Numbered from the stretch's first letter, positions 19,611 through 27,400 are shown. The stretch: 64,000 bases of DNA from Methylococcales symbiont of Iophon sp. n. MRB-2018 (GCA_003666325.1 QPIL01000119.1:21870-85869); one strand, 5' to 3'. Translations and numbers: made by a program. Notes: generated by a model from the letters alone, not told the origin.

Positions 19611-19718
19611 TTAAAGACGAAAGACGAAAGACGAAAGACGAAAGACGAAAGACGAAAGACTAAAGACTAAAGACTAAAGACTAAAGACTAAAGACTAAAG
19701 ACTAAAGACTAAGTATTG
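19611..19718. repeat. Heptamer tandem array AAAGACG/AAAGACT
   Basis: About six AAAGACG units are followed by about eight AAAGACT units, a clean 7-bp period with one clustered unit change. It is the complement of the AGTCTTT arrays seen elsewhere. Confidence 0.95.
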
Positions 19719-19779
19719 AGTCCTTAGTCCTTTTTTAGGCTGATAGAGGTGGTTTTTTGTTTGGGTTTTTAAGGGTTGT

Positions 19780-19985
19780 CTAAGTAGTCAACCCTTAAAA
19801 ACACAACAACCATCTGATTTATAACAATAAATTAAACAAAAACCATAGACAAAACAAGCAGTATTTGGTAAAATAACGGCTATTTCTTGGTCGTTTTGCT
19901 GATAAAACATACTAACAAAATCAACCCCAAACACAGAGCAACTAAACCTCTTTCATTCAGAGTTATTTGTTGAACAGGGTATAAG
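19780..19985. repeat. ~200-bp interspersed repeat, copy A
   Basis: Near-identical to 34382-34583 and related to 51473-51674. On the minus strand it encodes a short open tail containing NERGLVALCLGLILLV followed by basic residues and a stop. Confidence 0.85.
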
Positions 19986-20004
19986 AGCCGCGTCACTCCC
20001 TCTG

Positions 20005-20083
20005 TCATTCCTGCATGTTCTAAGCAGGAATCCAGGTGTTTAAAACTAGATTCCCGATAACAGACTTCGGGAATAACGTGTAG
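20005..20083. repeat. CATTCCTGC palindromic intergenic repeat
   Basis: Inverted segments such as TCATTCCTGCATG and GATTCCCG...CGGGAATAACG form a long imperfect palindrome. The type is widespread in proteobacterial intergenic DNA. A second, expanded copy is at 51694-51853. Confidence 0.75.
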
Positions 20084-20097
20084 TAACAGAGGTTCCA

Positions 20098-20252
20098 GTT
20101 ACTTTAGTCTTTAGTCTTTAGTTCTTAGTTCTTAGTTCTTAGTTCTTAGTTCTTAGTTCTTAGTTCTTAGTTCTTAGTCTTTGAGTCTTTGAGTCTTTGA
20201 GTCTTTGAGTCTTTGAGTCCTGAGTCCTGAGTCCTGAGTCCTGAGTCCTAAC
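20098..20252. repeat. Heptamer tandem array AGTCTTT/AGTTCTT/GAGTCTT/GAGTCCT
   Basis: About 22 units with a strict 7-bp period. Unit variants are clustered in runs (AGTTCTT, then GAGTCTT, then GAGTCCT), as expected from local expansion of single variants. Confidence 0.95.
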
Positions 20253-20466
20253 CGTTAAATGTAAGTAAAACTTTGAGCAGATGTTTACTGTGTTTTTTGT
20301 GGGAGTATTAATGTACCAGCGGTAAATATGGCTACTTGGCAGGGCAGGTAAAAGATAGAGTAAAAAAAGGGGAGGGGGAGTAAAAAAAACTAGAGAGTCC
20401 CACGTTTACTTAAATTAAGCAAAATAGAACAGAACTCTCTAGAATATATCGGATGTAGTTTAAAAC

Positions 20467-20844
20467 TCAATTAAAATGGATAGATTTAGCTTTTTTGTAT
20501 TTGGCCAACGCTTCTTCAGCTAGTCTGACTGCTTCAACCGTATCGCCTGCTCTGTATGCTCTACGTGATTTTTTTAGTTTCATGCTGCCTTTTTGTTTGT
20601 TTAAGTCAGCAGGACCACTGATAACAACAGATTTTGAAGCTTGTTTAGTTGCTTTTAACAAAGCACCAACTTTTTCAGCATTATCGCCAGCTTTCATTGC
20701 TGCAATTGTTTGCTCATTTAAGTCGATAACATCAGCAAGTGTTTGGACAGGACCAGAAGCTTCCATTGCCATAACAGACTGCATAGACCCAAGCATTAAG
20801 ATGCTAGTAAATAAAGCAATGATTGATTTTTTTAATAAAGTCAT
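20467..20844 (-). CDS. Small secreted helical protein, unknown function
   Basis: The 125-residue product has a clear Sec signal peptide: basic start MTLLKKS, hydrophobic core IIALFTSILMLGSM and a likely AMA cleavage site near residue 26. The mature protein is short, lysine- and alanine-rich and predicted helical, with LAEEALAKYKKAKSIHF near the end. It vaguely resembles small periplasmic helical-bundle proteins such as SmbP, but has no histidine-rich motif, so no function is assigned. It stands alone between a repeat block and selO, on the opposite strand to selO. Confidence 0.75.
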   Translation of the reverse strand: MTLLKKSIIALFTSILMLGSMQSVMAMEASGPVQTLADVIDLNEQTIAAMKAGDNAEKVGALLKATKQASKSVVISGPADLNKQKGSMKLKKSRRAYRAGDTVEAVRLAEEALAKYKKAKSIHFN

Positions 20845-21082
20845 TATAAATATACCTTGTAAAGTGGTTGTTAAAAAAAATGGGTACGAGTAAGTTCAGG
20901 TACACATTAAAAGCGAGTGTAGCATAAAAAAAGCAGGATATTATTGAAAAAATTAATAATTTCTAAAAGTCGGGTCATAATTTTTTATTTTCATTTAGAG
21001 AAAACATTGGTCAAATTAAGGTAGAAATAATAGGACTATTTTTGAATAATAGCATTCAGGTAAATAATAATTTTAAAAAAAT

Positions 21083-22702
21083 ATGAACAATTCCTCTGGC
21101 TTAAATAAATTAATATTTGATAATCGCTATGTAAAAGAATTACCAGCAGATTCTGAAAGCGAGAATTTTTGTAGGCAAGTGAGTGCTACCAGTTTTTCGC
21201 GTGTTATTCCCACCAAAGTATCTAAACCTTTATTGCTGGCATATTCAAAGGAAATGGCAGCAACATTAGATCTTTCGGTTAGTGATTGTAACAGTGATCA
21301 CTTTGCTCAGGTGTTTGCAGGAAATCAGTTGTTATCTGGAATGGACCCTTATGCCATGTGTTATGGCGGGCATCAGTTTGGCAATTGGGCTGGACAGTTA
21401 GGGGATGGTCGTGCAATAAATCTGGGAGAAATTATTAACTCAGAAAATCAGCGTTGGGTACTTCAGTTAAAAGGTTCTGGTTTGACACCTTATTCTCGTA
21501 ATGCTGATGGCTTGGCTGTTTTACGTTCTTCAGTTCGCGAGTTTTTATGCAGTGAAGCAATGTATCATTTGGGAGTACCCACAACACGCGCATTAAGCCT
21601 GATTCTGACTGGTGAGAAAGTAGTACGAGATATGTTTTATGATGGTCGTCCTAAAGCAGAGCAAGGTGCAATCGTTTGTCGCGCATCTCCCTCATTTAAT
21701 AGATTTGGCAGTTTTCAAATTTATACAGCACGAGGTGAGCTGGATTTATTACGAAAATTTGTTGACTTTACTATCCGAACAGATTTTCCTGATTTATTTG
21801 AAGAGTCTACAGTATTAAGCAAAACAGATTATGTTCATTGGTTTGAACAGGTGTGTCAGAAAACTGCGAAAATGATTGTGCATTGGCAACGTGTTGGTTT
21901 TGTACATGGGGTAATGAATACCGATAATATGTCTATATTAGGATTAACTATTGATTATGGGCCTTATGGTTGGCTTGATAATTACGATCCAGATTGGACA
22001 CCCAATACCACAGATGCAGGAGAAAGACGTTACCGTTATGGGCAGCAACCGCAAATTGCATTGTGGAATTTAGTGCAATTAGCCCAGGCTATTCATCCTT
22101 TAATAGAAGATGCTGAGTTGATGCAACAAGCATTGACTGTTTATAAGCAGAGCTTTAGTCAAGGTTGGCAAAAGATGATGGCTGATAAACTAGGGCTTGA
22201 TCACTTTGAAGCTGAAACGGATGAACAATTATGCCATGACTTATTATTGTTATTAGCTGAAGTTGAAACAGATATGAGTATTTTTTATCGAAAACTAGCT
22301 TTATTAGATGTTGCTAATGTAGATGATAATTATTCGTTCGATCAATTACTAGAGATCATGGAAAATGCCTATTATCGAATTGAAGCACTTAATGACGGTT
22401 ATAAAGCAAGCATGGTTAATTGGATAAAACAATATAGTATTCGTGTTCTGAAGGATAATAAAACTCAAGCAGATAGAATGCGGCAAATGAATAGAGTTAA
22501 CCCAAAATATGTATTACGAAACTATTTGTCTCAACAAGCCATTGATAAAGCAGAGCAAGGTGATTTTTCTTTGGTAAATGATCTGTTGGAAGTGATGAGA
22601 AGACCTTATGATGAACAAGCAGATAAGGAGGAATTTGCAAAAAAACGACCAGAGTGGGCACGAAATAAACCGGGATGTTCTAGCTTGTCTTGTAGTTCTT
22701 AA
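21083..22702 (+). CDS. selO: Protein adenylyltransferase SelO (YdiU/UPF0061)
   Basis: SelO is a pseudokinase-fold enzyme that transfers AMP to proteins and affects redox stress responses. The 539-residue protein shows YAMCYGGHQFGNWAGQLGDGRAINLGE, LKGSGLTPYSRNADGLAVLRSSVREFLCSEAM and VHGVMNTDNMSILGLTIDYGPYGW, the flipped ATP-binding signatures, plus NPKYVLRNYL near the C-terminus. It ends CSSLSCSS, so the antepenultimate position that is selenocysteine in some eukaryotic SelO proteins is cysteine here, as in other bacteria. It is longer than E. coli SelO (about 478). It stands alone. Confidence 0.96.
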   Translation: MNNSSGLNKLIFDNRYVKELPADSESENFCRQVSATSFSRVIPTKVSKPLLLAYSKEMAATLDLSVSDCNSDHFAQVFAGNQLLSGMDPYAMCYGGHQFGNWAGQLGDGRAINLGEIINSENQRWVLQLKGSGLTPYSRNADGLAVLRSSVREFLCSEAMYHLGVPTTRALSLILTGEKVVRDMFYDGRPKAEQGAIVCRASPSFNRFGSFQIYTARGELDLLRKFVDFTIRTDFPDLFEESTVLSKTDYVHWFEQVCQKTAKMIVHWQRVGFVHGVMNTDNMSILGLTIDYGPYGWLDNYDPDWTPNTTDAGERRYRYGQQPQIALWNLVQLAQAIHPLIEDAELMQQALTVYKQSFSQGWQKMMADKLGLDHFEAETDEQLCHDLLLLLAEVETDMSIFYRKLALLDVANVDDNYSFDQLLEIMENAYYRIEALNDGYKASMVNWIKQYSIRVLKDNKTQADRMRQMNRVNPKYVLRNYLSQQAIDKAEQGDFSLVNDLLEVMRRPYDEQADKEEFAKKRPEWARNKPGCSSLSCSS

Positions 22703-22890
22703 AAACAGGAGGCAAAGATTTCATAGGTGTAGTAACCATGAAAATTACAGCCTCCTCAATCAATTTAATAAATGACTCAGATTAAAATATATGTTCTTCT
22801 AAATTCATTTATTTCCTTTCAGTTTAAAAAACTCCCAGCTCATAACGCCAAATTCAATGGCCGTTGGCAGAGGTTCAATGAACTAAGCAA

Positions 22891-22940
22891 ACACTCTGAA
22901 CTTTGATAAAAAACAAGCTTATAATTTATCAACAGAGTGT
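22891..22940. other. Long hairpin beside the ybaK remnant
   Basis: ACACTCTG and TTTGATAAA on the left pair with TTTATCAA and CAGAGTGT on the right around a short loop. It has no T-tract. It lies just after a TAACGCCAAAT motif at 22849 that resembles the start of the attC-like sites at 25082 and 25901. Confidence 0.5.
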
Positions 22941-22954
22941 CCAGTCAAGTGGGG

Positions 22955-23254
22955 GAACTTCAGTTTAGGGCTTATTTTTATTTCTAATCCGCGCCTACCT
23001 CCACTAACATCACGCCTTGTTTTTTTTGATATATAGGAGAGATTGCACCCTTTAAATACCCAGTAACTTTTTCTGCTTTTTTAACATCCATCATTGCTAT
23101 TTTTTTATGCTTAGAGCCTTAACAAGTTTTTTGTATTCAAGCTAAAAGATACAGGAATAATAGCTACAACACAGCTTATCTTGTCTGCTAATAACAGCAG
23201 CGTTTTAAAAACTATATTACCATCTAAATTCAAAGACTCTATAGCTGTAGCCAT
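22955..23254 (-). pseudogene. Decayed YbaK/ProX-type aminoacyl-tRNA deacylase
   Basis: Reading the minus strand from an ATG at 23254 gives MATAIESLNLDGNIVFKTLL and then SCVVAIIPVSFSLNTKNLL before a stop. A second frame then gives ALSIKKIAMMDVKKAEKVTG, YLKGAISPIYQKK (open to 22984), and a third frame gives VSGGRRGLEIKISPKL ending near 22958. These are successive pieces of one YbaK-family protein, which would be about 155 residues. It lacks the N-terminal ~35 residues, has a frameshift in the middle and an internal deletion before the last segment. It starts two bases after the csaA stop. Confidence 0.85.
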
Positions 23255-23256
23255 GA

Positions 23257-23616
23257 TTAAGCCAACCTTTCGCCATTAGTTACTGACATACTAGGTTCCA
23301 TTAATACTGTTCCTGTATCTTTGCAAATTATAGCTAATACAAGAACTTCTGATTTCACACCTGCTACTCTTCTAGGTGGAAAATTCATCACCGCACAAAT
23401 TTGTTTACCTATAAGAGACTCTTCGGTGTAGTTTTCAGTTAGCTGTGCTGAGCTTTTTTTTATTCCAATGTCATACCCAAAGTCTATATCTAATACATAC
23501 GCAGGCTTTTTTGCTTTTAGGTTAGTTGTCGCTGAAACTATAGTGCCAGCTCGAATATCAACATTTAAAAAATCTTCAAATGTTATTTCTTGAGAAATAT
23601 TTTTTCCAAATGACAT
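23257..23616 (-). CDS. csaA: CsaA-like tRNA-binding protein
   Basis: The 119-residue protein is a stand-alone EMAP II/Myf-type OB-fold domain like Bacillus CsaA, a dimeric tRNA-binding protein with chaperone-like reports. Motifs include FEDFLNVDIRAGTIVSA near the start, ENYTEESLIGKQICAVMNFPPRRVAG and the VLVLA strand. The length is close to the family's ~110. It is followed on the same strand by the decayed ybaK and preceded by a truncated accessory cassette. Both csaA and ybaK deal with tRNA, but the pairing may be chance within a mosaic region. Confidence 0.9.
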   Translation of the reverse strand: MSFGKNISQEITFEDFLNVDIRAGTIVSATTNLKAKKPAYVLDIDFGYDIGIKKSSAQLTENYTEESLIGKQICAVMNFPPRRVAGVKSEVLVLAIICKDTGTVLMEPSMSVTNGERLA

Positions 23617-23640
23617 AGCTTTAAGTTTGGTGGATTCGAC

Positions 23641-23952
23641 TCATAAGTGCACCACATCTAATTTACTGGCATCAACGCCCGTGTTTTCATAAAATACCTC
23701 GCAAGTATTTGAAAGCACCATACCATTCAGTTTTTTTGTTGTCGTATTAGGCAATTCAATAGGCAATAACTCTGAAAACCCATCACCTTGATAAATTATG
23801 AAATCATTCTTTAAAAAACTTGTATATAGCCGTTTATCTATATTTTCAGGGAAATTTTTTAATTCAGAAAATAAATTTTCATTTGCAATATTAGATAAAT
23901 ATTGAGGGAGATATTTTTTTATATCCTCAAAATCAATCATACTAAATCCCAA
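23641..23952 (-). CDS. Hypothetical protein, probably truncated at its C-terminus
   Basis: The 103-residue product is not assigned to a family. Features: IDFEDIKKYLPQYLSN at the start, YQGDGFSELLPIELPN, and a GMVLSNTCEV segment whose SNTC motif recalls proteins that continue well past it. The frame ends soon after, 25 bases before csaA, so I infer that the C-terminal part was lost at this junction. It overlaps the preceding 101-residue gene by 16 bases, which indicates translational coupling in a three-gene unit led by the TIGR04255-type gene. Confidence 0.6.
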   Translation of the reverse strand: MGFSMIDFEDIKKYLPQYLSNIANENLFSELKNFPENIDKRLYTSFLKNDFIIYQGDGFSELLPIELPNTTTKKLNGMVLSNTCEVFYENTGVDASKLDVVHL

Positions 23953-24242
23953 AAATTTTTATCAATTGCTTCTGAAAACTCTAAAGGTATATCTTCAATG
24001 TTTTCAAGTAAATTTGATGAAAATTTATGGATAGTTTCTATATTTTTCTTTTCTTGTAAATAACTATTATCAACCAAAGTATATCGGTCAAATGATAACC
24101 CATGACTAACTTGCACTTGAGATGATGATGTGGGTTTAACCTGTAACAATGCAAGTAATTGTTCATCTATAGATACACCACAAAATAAAATTGCTGTTGT
24201 TACAGACGTTCCAACAGTATGAGGAAAATTAATTAATCCCAT
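23937..24242 (-). CDS. Hypothetical protein of a TIGR04255-linked cassette
   Basis: The 101-residue product is unrecognised. It starts MGLINFPHTVGTSVTTAILF, a mildly hydrophobic segment that does not look like a full membrane helix, and ends in an acidic, helical stretch. It begins 11 bases after the TIGR04255-type gene and its end overlaps the next gene. Tight packing of three minus-strand frames suggests one operon and a joint function, which is unknown. Confidence 0.65.
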   Translation of the reverse strand: MGLINFPHTVGTSVTTAILFCGVSIDEQLLALLQVKPTSSSQVQVSHGLSFDRYTLVDNSYLQEKKNIETIHKFSSNLLENIEDIPLEFSEAIDKNFWDLV

Positions 24243-24253
24243 ATTAATTACCT

Positions 24254-24970
24254 TTAATATTCTACAGTTAATGTTTTTAGAACTTTGGAGCCTATTATTT
24301 TATAAAATAATCTTTTTTCTTCTTCATGCACTTGATTTAAGTTATCTAAAAAACACTTTGATTCAACATTCTGTATAGATGAGTCAATATCAACCACTGA
24401 CCCATGAATAATCTCATTAGTCATAGCAACTTGCGCCCCACTTATTACTCTTACAGAGCTAGAAATAGAATCGTTTTTGATTTCAGTTACTAAATTTATA
24501 TTAGAACTATCTAAGGGAGAGTTTTCTAATACAACCTGTACACTTGATGAATCAAATATATTCTTATGTGGAAAAACATTTATATATCTTAGTGCAAGCC
24601 TATTAATTTTAGTTATTATTCCTATTTTCTGTAGCTTTTTAAATGTTTTGCTTATTCTTTCTTGAAAACATTCCCATCCCTTATATTCTTTGGTATTTAC
24701 TAAAGATATTGCTTTAGGTCCAATCTGCATAGTGAAAAACTCACTATCCATTTTATAATGAGGAGCAAACATTAAGTTAGGGTCTTGATTCCTAATTTGA
24801 GAGGGCACTTCTAATATAGGTAGAGACGTAGCAGTATTGTTGAATTCATCTTTAAACTGATTAAATACGATTCCAAAAATAGCATCTTCTGGTACAGAAG
24901 ACTCAAACCTTAGCTCAAACACAGCCTCTTTTATTGGGCAAGGAATTATTTTTTTAGGTAAATCAATCAT
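24254..24970 (-). CDS. TIGR04255-type sporadic protein
   Basis: The 238-residue protein begins LPKKIIPCPIKEAVFELRFE and has an IGPKAISLVNTKEYKGWECF segment and LALRYINVFP mid-protein. That pattern (an A-x-x-E-L-R-F start, a W-x-x-F helix, then LRYIN) is what I associate with the TIGR04255 family, a set of sporadically distributed proteins of unknown function. It is the first gene of a three-gene minus-strand unit. No signal peptide or membrane helix is visible. A profile search would settle the family. Confidence 0.7.
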   Translation of the reverse strand: MIDLPKKIIPCPIKEAVFELRFESSVPEDAIFGIVFNQFKDEFNNTATSLPILEVPSQIRNQDPNLMFAPHYKMDSEFFTMQIGPKAISLVNTKEYKGWECFQERISKTFKKLQKIGIITKINRLALRYINVFPHKNIFDSSSVQVVLENSPLDSSNINLVTEIKNDSISSSVRVISGAQVAMTNEIIHGSVVDIDSSIQNVESKCFLDNLNQVHEEEKRLFYKIIGSKVLKTLTVEY

Positions 24971-25081
24971 TTACTACATTCAATTAAGAATAATTTGCGA
25001 TTAATTATAGCTTATTTATTCATTAATTGTAATTGTATAGGCTGGCGACAGGTATAATTTACATACGAAATGGTATCTAGG

Positions 25082-25160
25082 TGCTAACGCCAAAATAAGC
25101 CGCTACAAAAAGCGTGAGGACCCTCAGCTGCCAGTGGTCGACTGGAATTTTTTGTTATAT
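25082..25160 (+). other. attC-like recombination site 1 (degenerate)
   Basis: It starts with CTAACGCCAAAAT and ends with TTTTTTGTTATAT, with internal inverted segments around GAGGACCCTC and CCAGTGGTCGACTGG. The outer TAAC...AAAAT and AATTTTTTGTTA parts are roughly complementary, as in integron cassette sites. It precedes vapB and shares the TAACGCC(C)AAAT start with the better site after vapC. Confidence 0.5.
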
Positions 25161-25255
25161 TTTTCTTTCAATATACTGAAGTTTAAGTTTCTCTTGCCTT
25201 TACTTTTAAACAATATATACTTTTTAATATATACTTATTAGCTGGAGAATATTCT

Positions 25256-25489
25256 ATGAACACTCAAACCGCCAAGATTTTTATGAATGGTCGAAGCCAA
25301 GCCGTACGGCTGCCCAAGGAATATCGTTTTGATACTGATGAGGTTTACATTTCAAGGCAGGGGGACAATATTATTATTTCTGCTAAAAAACCAACATGGG
25401 ATGAGTTTTTTGACTCTAAATCTAGCTTTGATGATGACTTTTTAAAAGACAGGGATGATACCCCACCACAAGAACGGAATTTCGATTAA
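25256..25489 (+). CDS. vapB: VapB-type antitoxin
   Basis: The 77-residue protein has an N-terminal AbrB/SpoVT-like DNA-binding domain: TAKIFMNGRSQAVRLPKEYRF and VYISRQGDNIIISAKKPTWDEFF are the hallmarks of the VapB/StbC group. The acidic C-terminal tail (FDDDFLKDRDDTPP) would wrap the toxin. The stop codon overlaps the start of vapC (TAATG), so the pair is coupled. The pair sits between two attC-like sites, so it was probably acquired as an integron cassette. A GGAGAA site precedes the ATG. Confidence 0.93.
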   Translation: MNTQTAKIFMNGRSQAVRLPKEYRFDTDEVYISRQGDNIIISAKKPTWDEFFDSKSSFDDDFLKDRDDTPPQERNFD

Positions 25490-25884
25490 TGTATATGCTC
25501 GACACAGATATTTGTATTTACGTTTTAAAAAAGCATTCAGATAAACTACGACATAAATTCAAAGTTACAAAAAACATTTGTATTTCATCGGTTACATATG
25601 GTGAATTATGCTTTGGTATCGAGAATGGAGATAACCCCATGAGAGAAGCACGATGGAAGGAACTCAACCTCTTTACTCAACGATTATTTATTGAGCCTTG
25701 GGGTGAAAGTGCTGCTAAACATTATGGTTCTATTAGAGCATTACTTAGAAAACAAGGAACTCTAATTGGAAATAATGACCTTTTAATTGCGGCACATGCA
25801 AGAAGCCTGGACTCTGTGATGGTTACAAATAATATTCGAGAGTTCAAGAGAGTTCCAAACCTTACATTAGAAAACTGGATATAA
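25489..25884 (+). CDS. vapC: VapC-type PIN-domain toxin
   Basis: VapC toxins are Mg-dependent ribonucleases, often cutting initiator tRNA or the sarcin-ricin loop. The 131-residue PIN domain starts MYMLDTDICIYVLKK (first acidic residue), has SSVTYGELCFGIENG (second, Glu) and IGNNDLLIAAHARS (third, Asp), and ends with VTNNIREFKRVPNLTLENW. All catalytic acids are present, so the toxin looks active. The order antitoxin then toxin is normal. An attC-like site begins 16 bases after the stop. Confidence 0.95.
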   Translation: MYMLDTDICIYVLKKHSDKLRHKFKVTKNICISSVTYGELCFGIENGDNPMREARWKELNLFTQRLFIEPWGESAAKHYGSIRALLRKQGTLIGNNDLLIAAHARSLDSVMVTNNIREFKRVPNLTLENWI

Positions 25885-25900
25885 AAGTAATTCTTGAAAA

Positions 25901-25998
25901 AAATAACGCCCAAATCACTTGACGTAAAAAGTGGAGTGGCTTTTGCGACAGCAAAATTTATGACGCTTTTTACGGTCAAGTGGATTTGATTGTTAGGC
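25901..25998 (+). other. attC-like recombination site 2 (well formed)
   Basis: The site opens with ATAACGCCCAAATC and ends in the core GTTAGGC (25992-25998), which fits the GTTRRRY rule. Long arms pair: 25912-25931 (AAATCACTTGACGTAAAAAG) with 25965-25986. The right arm has two extra bases that would be unpaired, as in the single-stranded folded attC recognised by IntI. It follows vapC in the correct cassette orientation. Confidence 0.75.
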
Positions 25999-26147
25999 TC
26001 TTTTATTAACTGTATACGGGATAATTGTATTCTTACTGCTTTCAAATAATGGGGTTAACTGTATAGTTTCACCACGTTGTACCTGATTTAAGAATAATAA
26101 AGGACAGCCCTGATAACCTATTAAACTTTCACCACAAAGGAATTAAT

Positions 26148-26267
26148 ATGCCCCAAGGCTATCACACGAATGCAAAAACAAAGCTGCATTCAAGAGAAAT
26201 TATACAACAATCTAGTCTCAGTAATGCAGAGCTATCTAAACGCTTTGCAATAAGCGAACAAAATAAT
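26148..26267 (+). pseudogene. N-terminal fragment of an IS481-like transposase
   Basis: The frame starts MPQGYHTNAKTKLHSREIIQ and continues to LSNAELSKRFAISEQ, the N-terminal helix-turn-helix of IS481-type transposases. The sequence then switches abruptly into a different element on the other strand, so only about 40 residues remain. Confidence 0.75.
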
Positions 26268-26426
26268 CCTGAGCAGAATAGCTGGATCATAGGTTGGACG
26301 ACCTTCTTTATCGTTTTTGAAGGCTTTGTTAAAAATACTGATGTCTAGCTTTTGGGTAAGCGGATAATGCGGTGCATGTTCAAAGTTGCCAGTTTTCAGT
26401 TGATCCTGAAAATTGATAACAACCAT
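26250..26426 (-). pseudogene. N-terminal fragment of an IS1182/IS4-like transposase
   Basis: The minus-strand frame starts MVVINFQDQLKTGNFEHAPH and includes LDISIFNKAFKNDKEGRPTY and DPAILLRIILFAYCK, the N-terminal region of DDE transposases of this type. It ends where it meets the IS481-like fragment; the remaining ~80% of the gene is missing. Confidence 0.75.
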
Positions 26427-26701
26427 GACATTTTGGTTGTAGTGGATATAGTTGGCTATCGGAATACTCTGAATTTTGATGACCTATTTTAACAAGTTTG
26501 GGCGGTTCTTTAGGGCTTGAACGTGCAATAAATAAACGTCCTAGATTGCAACGTCTAAGATGAATGCAAGAGCTAGCAGACGGGTGTGTTCTTTGTCGAA
26601 AAACATTATTGTTTATTTATTGTTAGATTTCAGTGATAATCAAGATGTATAATTTTCTAGATTTTAATTTATTCAAACAAAAACAATAAAAGGGGTTTTT
26701 T
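26427..26701. other. Gene-free stretch between IS fragments and bcp
   Basis: No gene is seen. It probably contains the outer part of the truncated IS element and the bcp promoter. An AAAAGGGG ribosome binding site lies just before bcp. Confidence 0.5.
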
Positions 26702-27181
26702 ATGTTAGAAAATAATCAAGTTGCACCTGAATTTAATACATTAAATCAAGATGAAAAAGAAGTTGCATTATCTTCCTGTAAAGGCAGTAAAAATGTGGTT
26801 TTATATTTTTACCCAAAGGATGACACACCAGGTTGTACCATAGAAGCAAACGATTTTACGGCATTGGCAGATGAATTTGCAGGGCTTTCTACCGTTGTTA
26901 TAGGAGTCAGTAAAGACTCATCTCAATGCCATGCTGATTTTATCAAGAAATTTAATTTAAAATTAGATTTACTAGCCGATGAAAGTGGCGAGATATGTGA
27001 AAGTTATGGTGTTTGGCAAGAAAAAGTCAAGAATGGGGTGACAAAAATGGCTATTTTAAGATCAACTTTTATTATTAATACGGAAGGTGTCATTGTTGAG
27101 GCTTGTTATGGTGTTAATCATCTGGGACATGCACAAGCTGTTTTAGAAAGAGTGCAGCAGTTGGTTTATAGAGGTGAGTAA
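26702..27181 (+). CDS. bcp: Peroxiredoxin, BCP/PrxQ family (first copy)
   Basis: Thioredoxin-dependent peroxidase. The 159-residue protein carries the peroxidatic cysteine in YFYPKDDTPGCTIEANDF. The usual resolving Cys five residues later is absent (Asn). A later cysteine in SGEICESYGVW is in the helix used as resolving site by Xylella-type BCP. FIINTEGVIVE follows. It is monocistronic, next to IS debris. A second, clearly different copy lies downstream of gcvR at 44119. Confidence 0.94.
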   Translation: MLENNQVAPEFNTLNQDEKEVALSSCKGSKNVVLYFYPKDDTPGCTIEANDFTALADEFAGLSTVVIGVSKDSSQCHADFIKKFNLKLDLLADESGEICESYGVWQEKVKNGVTKMAILRSTFIINTEGVIVEACYGVNHLGHAQAVLERVQQLVYRGE

Positions 27182-27193
27182 AAAGTAAGAGTC

Positions 27194-27264
27194 CATGCCA
27201 AATAGAGTGTAAACATTATAATTACAAGTTTTCATGACTTATGGACAATGGCAAACAAAGCGAG
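27194..27264. repeat. Dispersed repeat CATGCCAAATAGAGTG..AAAGCGAG, copy 1
   Basis: Shares long identical stretches with 57973-58022 (TTATAATTACAGGTTTT...ATGGACAATGCC) and with 63873-63903 (CATGCCAAATAGAGTGTAAA). It lies between bcp and rpiA. Confidence 0.75.
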
Positions 27265-27400
27265 TGCATCTAATAAAAATTGTAGGGTACGCATCGCGTA
27301 CTTCTTTTAGCTTTTGCAACAAAAGATAAAAGAGTCGTTTATTTAGAATCTCCCCACCCAATCCTCTTCCAGCAAGGGAGGGCTTATTTAGAGGTGTAAT

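Larger units (their letters stand above)
19521..20466. other. 946-bp gene-free repeat block between ubiG and a small secreted protein gene
   Basis: No gene is visible. In order it holds a partial TTATACCATATTCAA element (19566-19607), a heptamer array (19611-19718), a copy of the ~200-bp repeat (19780-19985), a CATTCCTGC palindrome (20005-20083), a second heptamer array of opposite polarity (20098-20252) and about 200 bp of unassigned AT-rich DNA. The same 200-bp repeat, palindrome and heptamer order recurs at 51473-52020. Confidence 0.8.

Noticed and set aside
19611..20252. Heptamer arrays as a CRISPR array
   Set aside because: The unit is 7 bp with no spacers and no cas genes nearby.
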